DNA of 64,000 bases from Blepharisma stoltei (GCA_914767885.1 CAJZBQ010000041.1:186001-250000), one strand, 5' to 3'. Positions 22,141 to 33,997 are shown, counted from the stretch's first letter. The notes: generated from the sequence alone by a model not told the origin. Translations and numbers: made by a program.

Positions 22141-24260
22141 ATGGCAAAAGCTCGGCATTTACAGCAAGAAATTGACAAAAAGCTTAAAAGCGTAGAAGAA
22201 GGCGTCGAAATTTTCAACTCCACTCTCAAAAAAATTCAATCCGCAGTAAATCAAACTCAAAAAGAGCGATATGAATCAGAATTGAAAAAAGAAATCAAAA
22301 AACTCCAAAGGGTACGTGAAAGTTTGCGAGCGTATCAGACAAATCCAGAAATCAGAGATTAGATTAGATTAAGCCGTTTGCCTTACAGGGCCGGGGATTC
22401 GCACCCCTACACGCTCATCGCCCCTGAGGAGCCTCGGCGGACACCCTCCTTGTTGCCTCAAACAAGGGATTCGCACAACCAGTCTTGACTTCCATGGCTT
22501 CTGGAGTCTAAGGGCCAACCACCTGGATCGAAACTCCCAGTTTCTCGTTGGGCAAATACCGTCTTCAGGGTCTGAGGGTCATATTGCCCTCAAAACATTG
22601 GTCGACCTTGCCCTTTCCAATGGTTGTCCTGGAGGAAAAACTTCAAGTCCGAGAATTAGCTCCTCGGGCTCGAAGAAAACCCAGCCCGACTATGCATAAA
22701 GGATTACCGGCCCCTTTCCACCTAAATCTCTGACACTGGGCCGTTGCCTGCTGATGTTGAAGAAATAGGGTCGAGAGGTCAGGTGGTCTGTCGTCACCAT
22801 TTTTATGTATAGAAATCAGAGATAAAAACCAGATAACAGATGCTAGGAAAACTATAGAAGACCTTATGGCGACTTTTAAAAATTGCGAAAGAGAAAATAA
22901 GACTAAAGCATTTTCTAAAACTGGATTATCTGCTGCTCCTAAAGTAGATCCAAGAGAAGAAGAGAGGGAGTCTGCAAGAGAATGAATAAAATCAGTTTTA
23001 TATAAAATGGTTAGTTATTAATTTCAAAAAAACACTATTTTAATTATAGAAAACTAATTTAATTAAGACAATATAATAAGGAACTTAATTTAAAAATCAA
23101 TTTTTTTATGACAATAAAAATATAGCTTAATTAATTAAAATAATAAAATCAGCACTTCAGCAACTTCAGGAGAGCATAACTTCTATAGAACTTGAGCTAG
23201 ATTCTTTTAAAATCGCAAAAGGCAGAAAACCTGATTCAAGCAGAATTGAAGAATTATCAAATCATCTGCAGGCATATAGGTTCCATTATAGCAAGCTTGA
23301 ATTTGTACTAAGAGCGCTTGAAAATGATCAGCTGCCTATGCACAAACTATGAGAATTGAAAGATTTATTTGAAGTTTTTATTGAAAATATCAATGATAAA
23401 ACCTATGATACCGAAATGGAACAGATATATGCTGAACTTGAAATTGTTGGAGCTCCTGTGTCGCCAGCGCCCCAGATAATTGAAGAAGAGCCACATGAAG
23501 CTCAGAAAAAACAGGCGCCACCTAAAAAGATTGAGCCAAAGGTGATGCCTCCACTTGTAAAGCAAGACTCAAAGCCACAAGAATTACCTAACTTCCCTTA
23601 TAATTTTTTTTTTCTATTTATAAATATTTTCTATATATTTTTTTAATATAAAAATATTTTTTTCACTATTTTTTATTCATAAATAGTAAGATTTCAGTAT
23701 GAAATTCCAAAGACGCTTTACAAAAAATAGCAGGCGACCAAATCGATAAAATCCAAGAAACAAAAGAAGAGGAGCCAGAAGAAGCAATAGAAACAGTACT
23801 TAAAAATTAGGACACATTTGACTACAAAGATATGGAAACCACAAAACGAGCTTTGCAAAATGCATTTAACTTCCAAATTCGACCAGAAGACCGAACGCGA
23901 TCTAAGCTAGAAATTGTAAAATCTTCATACCAAGGACATCCCAGCTATCCTAAAAGGCCTTTATTTACGCATCCTTCTCAGTATAAAAAATTAGAAGTGG
24001 ATTCTTTATTCTTTATTTTTTACCATCAGCCAGGGACTTATCAGCAGTTTTTGGCAGCAAAAGAGCTGAAATCTAAAGATTGGATCTATCATAAGCGATT
24101 TCAGACTTGGTTCCAGAGGTGTGGGGAGCCGAAATTAGTGACAGAAGACCGAGAAAAAGGGATGTATACATATTTCGACTTCGAAAATAGCTGGTCGCAG
24201 AAGAAAAAAGCTGATTTCGAGTTTGAGTATGCAAATTTAGAAAATGAGCTCCACTCTTAA
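22141..24260 (+). CDS. CCR4-NOT complex subunit NOT3/NOT5
   Basis: About 465 residues after removing three insertions and a 15-nt intron. The N-terminal NOT3/5 coiled-coil domain (LQQEIDKKLKSVEEGVEIF.. REWIKS..LQQLQESITSIELELDSF..NDQLPMHKLWELKD) is followed by a Pro/Lys-rich linker and the C-terminal NOT box (VDSLFFIFYHQPGTYQQFLA..WFQRCGEPKLVTEDREKGMYTYFD). It scaffolds the deadenylase complex in mRNA decay; the PARN-like gene lies just upstream but is a separate unit. The first insertion (464 bp) has 13-bp direct repeats and no usable TA; the second (157 bp) and third (about 83-86 bp) are TA-bounded. Confidence 0.9.
22360..22823 (-). mobile_element. S2 tRNA-derived SINE-like insertion in NOT3 gene
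   Basis: 464 bp flanked by AGAAATCAGAGAT at 22347-22359 and 22811-22823. On the minus strand it starts with AAAAATGGTGACGAC, contains tRNA B-box-like GGTGCGAATCCCC and a second TTGTGCGAATCCC, and ends in CTTAATCTAATCTAATCT. The head matches S1 elements. Removing one repeat plus the insert gives NPEIRDKNQITDARKTIED, the expected NOT3 text. Confidence 0.85.
22987..23143. other. 157-bp IES in NOT3 gene
   Basis: Bounded by AATAAAATCAG direct repeats that contain TA. Removal joins WIKS to ALQQLQES in frame. Very AT-rich. Confidence 0.8.
23601..23686. other. About 86-bp IES in NOT3 gene
   Basis: AT-rich tract between LPNFP and WNSKDALQKIAGD. Three TA pairs (68, 83 or 86 bp) satisfy the frame; 83 or 86 bp fits the common IES size here. 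Confidence 0.55.
23796..23810 (+). other. 15-nt intron in NOT3 gene
   Basis: GTACTTAAAAATTAG removes an in-frame TAG just before the NOT box region (ET|DTFDYKDME). Confidence 0.85.
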
Positions 24261-25149
24261 TGATTAATTTAGTAAGTTTATTTTTTCTTCGAAAATGACC
24301 TTGCAATTATAAAATTTTTGAGATTTAGATTGGGCTTTGGCTCACTATAAAGTATTTATCTGCTTTTAATAATAGAAAAACCATTGTCAGATCTTTAAAG
24401 AATCTTTTGGTGCCAGAATGACTGATACATTCTCCAGAAGAATATTTATTTACCCCTCCTTAATATTTATTTTTTTTTTTGGAAAATAATTAATATAAAT
24501 ATTATATGTAACTTATTTAAATAGCATTATAATAGCACTCTCCCTTTTAAAAATATCAACTTATACTTAATTTTTTTATTTTACGATACTAAATTGGTAT
24601 CAAGGCTATTACAGCTATTATTCTTGACTAAAAGAAATTAAAATTTTGCACTATTTAAAGAGGACTTAATTATCAAAAATTGAAATTTTTACCAATATTT
24701 TGTTTCCATTTAAGGGAGTCAAAAAATAATTAATAAATTAATGATACAAAAGCATGGAAAATAATATTCATTATAAAGTTTTATATTTAAACCTAAAAAA
24801 TACTACAGATCTTAAACATCAGTTAAATATTGATAAATAGCAATAATTCTATTTGAAACCATTATTTATTATATCATTTATTTGCATTTTATAAGCTGCT
24901 ACTTTTAACTTAAGTTAAAGGCGTTAGACAAATTATCCATTACTAAAAAATTTACTCTCTCTTATTATTCATATTAATTTTTCTTACTTTTCTTTATATA
25001 AATAATATGTTAAGCAACTATATCTTAAATTCTAGCTATAATTGGCTCTATATTGTGCTGGCTTAATAATATATTCAATTTGATACAAAATTATCTCAAT
25101 TTCAATTATTAGCAGTATCAATGAATATTCAAATTAGCACAGAATAGCA
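24261..25149. other. Intergenic, one coding-looking patch
   Basis: On the minus strand 24330-24455 reads like the end of a protein (SGTKRFFKDLTMVFLLLK..) to a TAA, without a start. Otherwise AT-rich. The V-ATPase promoter should lie in the last 100-200 bp. Confidence 0.35.
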
Positions 25150-27234
25150 ATGGCTGAGAACAAGTACGGTACAATCTACAAGGTCGCTGGGCCTTTAGTC
25201 GTCGCTCAAAGTATGGCAGGCGCTAAAATGTTTGAGCTTGTCCGCGTAGGCTGGGACAAGCTTGTCGGTGAAATTATTAAACTTGAAGCTGACACTGCAA
25301 GTATCCAATGTTACGAAGACACATCAGGCCTTACAGTTGGCGACCCAGTTCTCAGAACAGGCTCCCCTCTCAGTGTTACCCTGGGTCCTGGTATAATGGA
25401 AACAATTTATGACGGTATTCAACGACCTTTAAAAGACATTGCAATCAACAGTAACCACAGTGCCTTTATTCCAAGAGGAGTCGACGTCCCTGCTTTAGAT
25501 GGCAACAAGCTTTGGGAATTTGAGCCAAAAAACATTAGAGAAGGGTCTTTAATCAGTGGAGGTGACATTTTTGGGATGGTCTTTGAAAATGGTCTTTTTG
25601 ATAATCATAGACTATTGATTCCACCTAGAGCTCAAGGAAGAGTTACCTTTATAGCCCCACCCGGACAATATAATATCAATGAAAAAGTGATAGAACTTGA
25701 ATTTAATGGGGAAAGAAAAAGCTACTCAATGTGCCATCAATGGCCTGTCAGGATGCCAAGACCTGTTGTAGAAAAACTCCAAGGAAATGTCCCACTTCTG
25801 ACTGGACAGAGAGTGCTTGACGCTTTATTCCCATCTTGCAGAGGTGGAACTTGTGCCATTCCTGGGGCTTTTGGGTGTGGAAAAACTTGTATTTCTCAAG
25901 CGTTGTCGAAATATTCTAATTCAGATTGCATTATTTATGTGGGGTGTGGAGAAAGAGGTAATGAAATGGCTGAAGTTTTAACTGATTTCCCTGAGCTGAC
26001 TATACTGGATTAGCTATATTTATTATAGTATTTTCTGCCTATAGCCATTTTTATATAGAAATTTCCCATAGATGGCGATGTTTGCCCTTGATTTGCCTAT
26101 GAGAAAATTTTTTGGTTTGACCAAACCATATGGTACTGGTCGAACCAAAAAATTTCCCCAGTGGGCAAATCAAAGGCAAACAGCGCCATCTATGGGAAAT
26201 TTCTATATATAAAATAGCTTTGGAGAGCCAAAATCTATAAATAATATTAAATTTATTATACAATATTCAAAGGAAGAGAAGAAAGTATTATGAAAAGAAC
26301 CTGTTTAGTCGCCAATACTTCAAATATGCCAGTCGCCGCTAGAGAAGCTTCTATTTATACTGGGATTACTTTGGCTGAATATTTCAGAGATATGGGCTGC
26401 AACGTCAGTATGATGGCTGACTCAACCTCAAGATGGGCAGAAGCATTAAGAGAAATTTCTGGAAGACTTGCAGAAATGCCTGCTGATGCAGGATATCCTG
26501 CTTATTTAGGAGCTAAGCTAGCTCAGTTCTACGAAAGAGCAGGCAGAGTTACATGTTTAGGAAGCCCTGCAAGAGAAGGCTCAGTTTCCATTGTAGGAGC
26601 TGTCAGTCCTCCTGGTGGTGATTTTACTGATCCAGTCACAACTGCAACATTAAACATTGTCCAGGTTTTCTGGGGTCTTGATAAGAAGCTTGCTCAAAGA
26701 AAACATTTCCCTAGTGTAAATTGGTCAATTTCGTTCAGCAACTATGAAAGACAACTTGAGTCTTATTTCGATAAGTTTGACTCTGAATTTTCAATGCTGA
26801 GAACTAAATTCAAAGAGATCTTACAAGAAGAAGAAGATTTGCAAGAAATCGTCCAGCTGGTAGGTAAAGATTCATTATCTGAGGACCAAAAAACGACTTT
26901 AGAAATCGCAAAAGTTATTAGAGAAGATTTCTTACAACAGAATGCCTATTCCAAGATGGATTATACCTCGCCTTTGAATAAAACAATTGGGATGATGAGA
27001 GCTATTATTACTTTCCACGATTTAGCCAAAAAGGTTATCAGAGAAAGCCCACAAGAAAACAAGATTTCATGGGCTGTCATTGAAGTCCAGCTTAAGAATC
27101 AATTAGTGAAGATTTCCAAGATGAAAGATTCTGTAGATCCAAAAGACGCAGAAGAAAATGTCCAAAGGTTCTTTATTTCGTTAATTGATGATATTTCGTC
27201 TGGGTTTAGGACATTAGAAGATGCTTACGCTTAA
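25150..27234 (+). CDS. V-type proton ATPase catalytic subunit A
   Basis: 608 residues after removal of a 258-bp IES. The P-loop is GAFGCGKT (about residue 245), preceded by [14 protein letters not shown]; then [57 protein letters not shown] and [18 protein letters not shown]. This is the ATP-hydrolysing subunit of the V1 head that acidifies vacuoles and contractile-vacuole membranes. Length matches the family (about 610-620). Trp codons in this gene are TGG, unlike several neighbours. The upstream region is AT-rich, with ATG at 25150 giving MAENKYG. Identification is certain. Confidence 0.97.
26001..26258. mobile_element. 258-bp palindrome-bearing IES in V-ATPase A
   Basis: TA-bounded. Removal gives [19 protein letters not shown], with the ten-residue spacing between PEL and IMKR expected of the family. 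It holds palindromic element 3 (26053-26208). Confidence 0.88.
26053..26208. repeat. Palindromic element 3
   Basis: Arms of 65 bp (core ATTTCCCATAGATGGCG) with few mismatches and a short loop around GGTTTGACCAAACCATATGG, flanked by TATATAGAA and TTCTATATATA. It appears nested inside the IES, which has its own unrelated ends. Confidence 0.9.
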
Positions 27235-27429
27235 ATAAACTTATTTACTAATTTAGCAGATAATATCAAGGATTTTTAAGATAAAAATTAAGAAGCCGAT
27301 GTTTTTTGGATATAGGGATTTATAAATGAACCATAAGACATTAATTTATTTTATTTTTGGATATATAAGACTATATTTAAAAAATGATTTTTTATATAAG
27401 TAATTATAAGAAATTAGAATATATATAAA

Positions 27430-28311
27430 ATGCTGAGACTCATCACAAGATCAATGAAAACCATCGGAGTTGTTGGCGCAGGCCAAATGGGTAGTGGCAT
27501 TGCCATCGTTGGTGCTTTGAATGCTAACCTTACTGTTAAAGTTATGGACTCCAATGATGAACAAATCGAAAGGTCTCGCAAGTTCATTGGTGACTGGCTC
27601 GACAAAAAGTCAGCCAAAAATCCAATAGCTAATCTTGCAGAGGTAAAAGGCAGAATCCATTACATCAAAGAATCCAAAGAATTAGGAGACTGCGATTTTG
27701 TCATAGAAGCTATATCAGAAGTCGTAGAGGCCAAGATGAAACTATTTAGACATATAAGCCCTATCCTTAAGCCAGACGCCATTCTAGCGACCAATACATC
27801 TTCAATTTCCATCACAAAACTAGCGGCAAATGCTGAATATCCTGATAAAGTCATTGGAATGCACTTCATGAATCCTGTCCCTGTCATGAAACTAGTAGAA
27901 ATGATTAGAGGACTCCAAACTAGCGACCATACTGTCCATAAGACTAAGGAATTAGCAAAATTAATGGGAAAAACTATTAGTGAAAGCAAGGATATGCCAG
28001 GATTTATTGCAAATAGACTGCTATTGCCATATATTAATGAAGCTATTCAAGTACTCAGTGAAGGCATTGCGACCAAGGAAGACATAGATAAAACAATGAA
28101 GCTTGGAACCAATGTGCCGATGGGGCCACTAGAACTAGCTGATTTTATAGGACTGGATACATGCTTGTATATTATGCAGGTTTTGCATAGAGACCTTGGA
28201 GACTCCAAGTACAGACCTTCTTGCTTGCTAGTGAATTATGTGAACGCAGGATGGCTTGGTAAAAAAGTAGGCAAAGGATTTTATGATTACTCCCTAGAAA
28301 AAAAGCAATAA
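27430..28311 (+). CDS. 3-hydroxyacyl-CoA / 3-hydroxybutyryl-CoA dehydrogenase
   Basis: 293 residues, uninterrupted. A short basic N-terminus ([10 protein letters not shown]) may target mitochondria. NAD-binding Rossmann loop [20 protein letters not shown], then the catalytic [13 protein letters not shown] with His and the substrate-binding Asn/Pro block; [16 protein letters not shown]; and a C-terminal helical domain ([18 protein letters not shown]) ending VGKGFYDYS. It oxidises 3-hydroxyacyl-CoA with NAD+ in beta-oxidation or butyrate metabolism. Length and motif order match the stand-alone short-chain enzyme (about 280-315). Confidence 0.95.
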   Translation: MLRLITRSMKTIGVVGAGQMGSGIAIVGALNANLTVKVMDSNDEQIERSRKFIGDWLDKKSAKNPIANLAEVKGRIHYIKESKELGDCDFVIEAISEVVEAKMKLFRHISPILKPDAILATNTSSISITKLAANAEYPDKVIGMHFMNPVPVMKLVEMIRGLQTSDHTVHKTKELAKLMGKTISESKDMPGFIANRLLLPYINEAIQVLSEGIATKEDIDKTMKLGTNVPMGPLELADFIGLDTCLYIMQVLHRDLGDSKYRPSCLLVNYVNAGWLGKKVGKGFYDYSLEKKQ

Positions 28312-28421
28312 ATAATATCAAATTCTTAAATTTATTTTTATAATTAGATATAAATGATAACAAAATTTTTAATGAAACAATTTATTCAAACATTCCAAAT
28401 AAACTTAATAAATAAAAGAAA

Positions 28422-28883
28422 ATGGAACCGAAAGACCAAAACTCAGAGCAATTTCCTTTATTTAATTTATATCCTATGCCCTCTGGTGTTTCTTCCAGCT
28501 TGAACTCAGTTGGATTCAACACTAATGAAGAACAAGCAGATAATAGTCTTGAAGTCAGTGTAAACAAGCTAATAAAATCACAATTAGATGAAATCGTCAC
28601 ATCTGACTTATCAAAGCTAAACCACCATGAAATCCCACTCGCAAGAGTCAAAAAAATTATGAAAGCTGACGAAGATGTCAAAATGATCAATGCTGAGACT
28701 CCAGCGATATTTGGGAAAGCATGTGAATTGTTTATAATTGAACTAACCCATAGAGCATGAGTCCATACTGAAGAAAGCAAGCGGAGAACGCTACAAAGAA
28801 GTGACATAATCATGTGCATTTTCAAAACAGATATTTTTGATTTTATGCAAGAAATAATAACCCAGGAAAAAAAGAACTATTAA
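28422..28883 (+). CDS. NF-YC / HAP5 histone-fold transcription factor
   Basis: 153 residues. A flexible N-terminus is followed by the histone fold: EIPLARVKKIMKADEDVKMI, then ETPAIFGKACELFIIELTHRAW (W is TGA) and TEESKRRTLQRSDIIMCI..FDFMQEII. It would pair with NF-YB and NF-YA to bind CCAAT boxes in the nucleus. It lies 110 bp downstream of the dehydrogenase, same strand. No glutamine-rich tail. Confident family call. Confidence 0.92.
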
Positions 28884-29137
28884 AATTTTTAGAAAGTGTA
28901 AATATGAATAAGGTTGTTTTTCAATAAATATGCCATATCAGATTTATAGAAATTATTTATGGTACTATTTTCTTATAATAAATAGAATAAGGCTACCATA
29001 GAGGATTTGTAAATAGGCATATTTGCTTATTTCGCTGATTATTAGCAAATATGAGCTGAATTTATTTTAGTATTTTTACTTAAAATATGGAATTTTTGTA
29101 TATTTGTGGTACATAAATAAAATATAGAGAATACTAA

Positions 29138-30992
29138 TTACATATTGTCTGCTGAATTAAAATTAATATTGCTAATTGGGTAAATTTCAGCTGTAGGGAA
29201 ATCAGAATCATCAGCTCTAATAATGTAAACATTCCCTGCCACGAAGACCACAATATCAGATCCTCCACATGTAAATGGCGCAGAAAGCCTAGGACACTCT
29301 ATAAACCCATTATAGCCATTTCACTTAAAAACTTGGTCAGAGCTCCTTTCATTGCACTCTCCTCCAAATAAAACCATATCAATCCCTGTACTCACAAGTG
29401 AAATAAACGCTAGGGGCACCGGCATCTGCACATGCATTAGTTCCCATCTCAAAGCATCTTTATGATATCTTTCAATTGATTTTAACGAAATTCCATTAGA
29501 ATATCCTCCAAAGACATATAAATATTTATTTTCAAACCCTATAACTGATGATGAATCCCGCGCGATAATAAGATCTGCTATATTAGACCATGTATTGTTC
29601 CTTGGTGTATAAGATTTACATATTTGTGTGCTGGAATCGTTAATTTCACCTCCTAATAAAAATAGTTTTCCTCAATAATAGCAGGAAAAGCTTCATTGAG
29701 GGGTGTAATAAAATTTTTACCTTATAAAAATTCAGTATTTCCGTTGATATTTTTATAAAATAATTCTTTACCCATTGGAGTTTTTTCATGATTACCCTTC
29801 ATTGAGGGTATTCAAAGCCAAGGTCAAATTGTTCAATTTTGTCTTGACTGGCATAATATTTGATAAGTTTACTTTGATTCGCTGTGCAGCCGACCATAAG
29901 GTATTCATCTCTATCTTTAGCGTAAACAACATTAAAGTGATGAAGCCTCGGCATACTCACATTAGGGTTGATTTCCCAAGCTTGGTGAGTTATATCATAC
30001 TTATAAATGTCTTTTGCAAATTCTTTGAAGAAATTAAAAGATTTTTGTATGTAGCCATTAAATTCGTCCTGCCTAGTATGGATTCTTCCTATACTCTGAA
30101 ATTCGTCCTTAAAAAAAGGGTCATAATCAAACCCTGCATGAAAAGAATAAAATCTATTTTGCTTGTGAGGAGGAGGGACTGCATATTTTGTATGCAAATC
30201 ATAAGTTTTTTCAATTTTTTCAGTAAAATCTAATGAGTCAAAGCTGATTTTTAGCTGAGTTAAGCTATCGAGAATATTTTTTTGAGTTTTCATCACTTTT
30301 TCGCATTCTTCAAGATCTTCTCGAATTTCTGCTTCAATAATCATGCCTTTGGAGGATGCTTCCCTTATAAGTTCGATTTCTCTAGCTTTTAAGGACTCCA
30401 TTAAATCAACAAAATACCCTTCGATGTCCATTATAACCTGGCTTACCTCATTTTGGATTTGGCGCAGGTTCAGCTCTATAGATTCGTGCTCTTTGTAGCT
30501 TTGGTCATAGATTTTTTGTTGGTTTAGGAGAAATACGGAGATATCGCAGGAAAGGATGCTTGGGAGGGAAGGGTCATCTATTTTGAGGTAATCGTGCCCT
30601 AAGTGGTTCATTCCACAGCCTACACAGTAGCCATACATACACTTACCCCCATCCTTTTTAAGATAGAGTAATATTTAGCTGCTCTGAAGGAGGTTTAATG
30701 TTTTTTTTAAAAAAAATAATATATATAATTTTTTTTCTAATCTGCAATCTTAAAATGGAAGCAACCTAGATTTTAATAGAATTAGCTTATAAAAAAAAAC
30801 ATATTAAATATATATAAAAATATTTGGAAAAAATTATTAATATTAATTTTTTTCTTAGACTCTTATAGTGGGTTAATTTACCCTAATAGGGATTTTTCCA
30901 ATGATTTGCTCACTTTTATAGGGGAAGTCAGGAGTTCGACAATAGAAATCAGCGTCCTTTGGATGGTGAGTACATTTAGGCTTGGAGTCCAT
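29138..30992 (-). CDS. B-box zinc finger, coiled coil, kelch-like protein
   Basis: 491 residues after removing two insertions (273 and about 106 bp). The N-terminal Cys/His set (MDSKPKCTHHPKDADFYC.., then CVGCGMNHLGH) forms a B-box; exon 1 and exon 2 each hold half of it, so the IES splits the zinc site. Residues about 60-170 form a coiled coil (SLKAREIELIREASSKGMII). The C-terminal half has kelch-type motifs (LFLLGGEIND, YLYVFGGYSNG, MVLFGGECNE). B-box plus kelch proteins are common in heterotrichs and Stentor; partners unknown. Ends on TAA at 29138. Confidence 0.75.
29691..29796. other. About 106-bp IES with 12-bp direct repeats
   Basis: CTTCATTGAGGG at 29691-29702 and 29797-29808. Removal joins EYPQ to WSFSCYYWGK. 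A TA pair (29706, 29809; 103 bp) would also keep the frame, adding one residue. Confidence 0.7.
30644..30916 (-). mobile_element. 273-bp degenerate family A-like IES in B-box gene
   Basis: TA-bounded. On the gene strand it begins near TATAAAAGTGAGCAAATCATT, then GGAAAAATCCCTATTAGGGT and AAATTAACCC. The first part of the spacer is A-like and the second is B/C-like, so it links the families. Removal gives DFPYKCMYGYC. Confidence 0.75.
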
Positions 30993-31305
30993 GTTGAAAC
31001 TTCTAAGTATAACAATGAGATAGCAAATTAATTTTGATAAATAAATTAATTTTAAATAAGAAGTATTCTTATTATTTAATACAAACAAAGAAAAATAAGA
31101 AAATCGTGTCAGAAAACTATATATTAATATAATTTCTCTTAAAGTTTGTGGACATTAATTTCATTTTTAATAAATTAAGACTTGTTTTTATTTTAAAAAG
31201 AAAATCAAGGGGTTTGATTCCTATAAATAAATCATTCTTTTAAATTTTTTAAATAGATTTGTATATGTGCTGCAGAAATTGAATAAAAATAATTATTTAT
31301 TTCAT
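30993..31305. other. AT-rich intergenic gap
   Basis: Nothing recognised. The two flanking genes are both on the minus strand. Confidence 0.5.
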
Positions 31306-32313
31306 TTAAGTTTTCAAAGTATGTTTCCCAAAGTCAGAAACCTCTTCTAATCCACGATATACTCCAGGAATTGCTTTAGTAGACGTCAAATGATGCAAAG
31401 AACTAGTCTTACTTATTAATTACTTACGCAATTAATTATCAGTGTTTGGAGAGTTGATTATTCCATAGAACGGTATAATTGCAGCCCCTTTTATATCACT
31501 TCGCAGCTTTCTTCCACATTTAAGCATAGAGCACTCTCATCCTTGCTCGAAAATCAAACCTCACGGACAGCATTCTCTTGTTCTCTATTTGACTCATCCA
31601 CGTGATCCACCTAAGGATTTACCTCCTCAGCTGTGTCATTAAAAAATTTTTTGCTCCTTAAAACCCATGGACTAGCCACTCTAGTTAATGCGCTAGGGTG
31701 TTCCTAGCTCAGCTGGATAAAGAACACTAGAAAAAACTCAATCCATAATAATAAAATTACCAAAGGATAAAATTCTCTCCAAGAGTATTAGTGAAGCCAT
31801 TTTTTTATTATATAAAGAACTAGCCAGCTTATAAAATTCCATCCTTGCATAATCTTCTTGTCTTCTTTGCTCTTCAATTTCTTGCTGTTTTGCATATTCA
31901 TGCATTTTAGTAATTCTCCTTTCATTTTTCCCTTCAATGTGTTTCAGATATTTTTTGCGAGCTCCAAAGTCATGGAAATATTTTCGCGAATAAAATCCAC
32001 GGTAAATTCTTTGAATTGCTGTAGCTGCTGATGAAAAGAACATTAAGCGGTGATGAGCAAGCTGCTGATTTATGAGTTTTCAGAAGTTTTTGCGGGTGCG
32101 ATAACCGATGTAAACTCTTTTGATTATTTTGACTGCTCATTTTTCTTCGAGATAGTGCTTACGCTGCCGATACATTCGCCAAAGGGCTTGGATTTTCACT
32201 GCTGCACTGATTTCTTTTAAGCGGAATTTTTCAGTTTCTTGGACTTCTTCATAAAAACTTTCAATTACGCTAAATCTAGGTAACTGATAGTACTCTGAAT
32301 AAAATTTTGCCAT
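31306..32313 (-). CDS. SPATA17-like IQ-motif protein
   Basis: 196 residues after removing a 417-bp IES. Three IQ motifs: AAVKIQALWRMYRQRKHY, AVKIIKRVYIGYRTRKNF and ATAIQRIYRGFYSRKYF, followed by a charged helix and the C-terminal LHHLTSTKAIPGVYRGLEE, which matches the LHYLLSTKxIPGIY signature of SPATA17. It should bind calmodulin and is associated with cilia or centrioles in other eukaryotes. Trp in EEKW and NFWKL is TGG or TGA. Start ATG at 32313. Confidence 0.85.
31404..31820. other. 417-bp IES in SPATA17-like gene
   Basis: Bounded by the CTAGTTCTTT direct repeat (gene strand; TA inside). Removal joins FYKLASSL to HHLTSTKAIPG. The middle (31440-31700) is GC-richer and may hold an older retroposon. 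Confidence 0.82.
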
Positions 32314-32926
32314 TTAAAGTCTATAAGTATATTGAAATAAAGATAAATATAGCTTGCTTATAAAGCCATGATAATGATAATATTTTCTATTTTCAATTAT
32401 GATTTATGCGATTTTTTATCAAAATTAATTCAGAACTGATTATTGTGTTAAATATTTTAATTAATGTATATTCCATAGGGATAAAATAATCAGCTTGCAT
32501 TTATTATTTATGCTAATTTATTTTAAGCTAAATTATAAAATTGTCATATATATGAAACAAGAAATTCAGAAATTTTTAAACAAAAAGGCCCTTTCTTCAA
32601 TTATTCACCAGCAACTATAAACAATCACATTGATCACCTTAATAAACTAGTCCTTCTTAGCTCATTCTCTACTTATGAACCTTTTTGAAATTTCAATATT
32701 CAAAATATTTAACAGACAATTTAGCCGTATCTTATATGCAATCCAGAGAGTTTTAATTGTATTATAATATCTAGCTTTAAAAAGATATAAAATACGTCAT
32801 AAATCCAAAATTTGAAGAATCAAACTTAAATCATAAAATTAAAAACTACAACCCGCCAGTTCGAAATTGAAAAGGAAAAACCGGGAAAACATAGAGAAGA
32901 GCGCGAACAATTAAGTGATCCTTATT
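32314..32926. other. Divergent intergenic stretch with coding-looking frames
   Basis: On the plus strand 32535-32716 reads as about 60 codons of normal-looking protein (..GPFFNYSPATINNHIDHLNK..) to TAA without a clear ATG. 32842-32980 has a second coding-looking frame (..FEIEKEKPGKHREEREQLS..) that overlaps the GTPase start in another frame. Either could be an exon of an unseen gene. Confidence 0.3.
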
Positions 32927-33997
32927 ATGAAAATCAGCTCACGGTGCTTAGTCATAGGAGCACCTCAGGTAGGTAAGACTAGTTTCATATCTCAATATCT
33001 ATACTCCTACTTGCCTCCAAATCATAGTCAGACAATCCATCCTAAAGTGTATAAATATACTCTTAGTTTTCCCCCTCCAGCCCTATGCTTAGAAATAGAT
33101 GAAATAATTTTCCTCTCACTCCTCCGTCCTAGAAGATGCTAATTATTTGAATTTTCGAAGAACTATAAATAATGACTAGATTTATAATACCAGATATTTA
33201 AAATAAGTGAAAATTTTTATTATTTTTTAGAAAATTTTTTACTTTCAAAGTAATTTCATTTAAATTATCTCATTTCCTGAAGAGAAGTCAGAATTGCCTG
33301 ATTTTTCATCAGCAATCCTACTTTATGACCCAAAAAAGCCTGAAACTCTTATGCATCTCAAAGAAACTTTAGAAATTCTAAAGTCAAAAACTGATAAAAT
33401 GTTTGGATGCATCATGGTCGCTCTCGTAACAAAAAGGGACAGACTAGGCAAAGGAAAAGCTCTAGCAAAATCATTTGGAGTAAAATTTTTGACAGCCGAC
33501 ATAAAAAGTCGGGACTCCGTACAAAGGTGCTTTGCTTTTTCTCTAAAATGGGCAAGAAAAAATCTCATTTGGGAAGCCAGAAAAAACGCGCTAGCCCTTA
33601 GAGAGTCACTAACTCCCCCCCCTCCGTGAGTGAACAAAACCATTAGAAAGATCGCTATTTTTGCCCAAAAACCCACCCTCCGTGAGTGAACAAAAATTTT
33701 TTATATAGAAAAAAAAATTTTGATATATAAGTGATAATTAGCATAATGAAATCTAGAGCTAATTCTGCTTAATTTTAAACAAATTGCGTTTTAAAAAATA
33801 AATTTTATAAATTAAATTAATATTTGCTTTCAAGTTTTTGCGAATTAAGATTTTTTTTTAAATTTTGAAGAAAAAAAAATTTTATAAAATTTATATATAA
33901 ATTATTTTAAAAAAAACAATTAACCCCCCTCCGTGAGTGAACAACTTTTTTTGTTCACTCACGGAGGGGGGGAGTAAAGAGTTTCAGGCTCGTTTAA
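32927..33997 (+). CDS. Small Ras-like GTPase-related protein
   Basis: 165 residues after removing two IESs (208 and 365 bp). P-loop VIGAPQVGKTSF (about residue 10-20), a truncated switch region, then AILLYDPKKPETL, a strand MVALVTKRDR in place of the usual NKxD, and VKFLTADIKSRD near the SAK position. The WDTAGQE box is missing, so GTP hydrolysis is doubtful; it looks like a divergent or pseudo-GTPase. The second IES is a family A MITE just before the stop: after excision the C-terminus becomes ..ESLKSFRLV with TAA at 33995, whereas unexcised DNA gives a Pro run. Confidence 0.6.
33058..33265. other. 208-bp IES in GTPase-like gene
   Basis: TA-bounded, beginning TACTCTTAGTTTTCCCCC. Removal joins KVYKY to ISFPEEKSEL. 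Confidence 0.65.
33610..33974 (+). mobile_element. Family A MITE, copy A3
   Basis: 365 bp, complete, inserted in the last codons of the GTPase-like gene. Direct TIR pair on the left, hairpin on the right. Confidence 0.92.

Noticed and set aside
29691-29808. Frameshift or pseudogene in the kelch gene
   Set aside because: Removal of 106 (or 103) bp restores a long, coherent kelch domain, so an IES is more likely.
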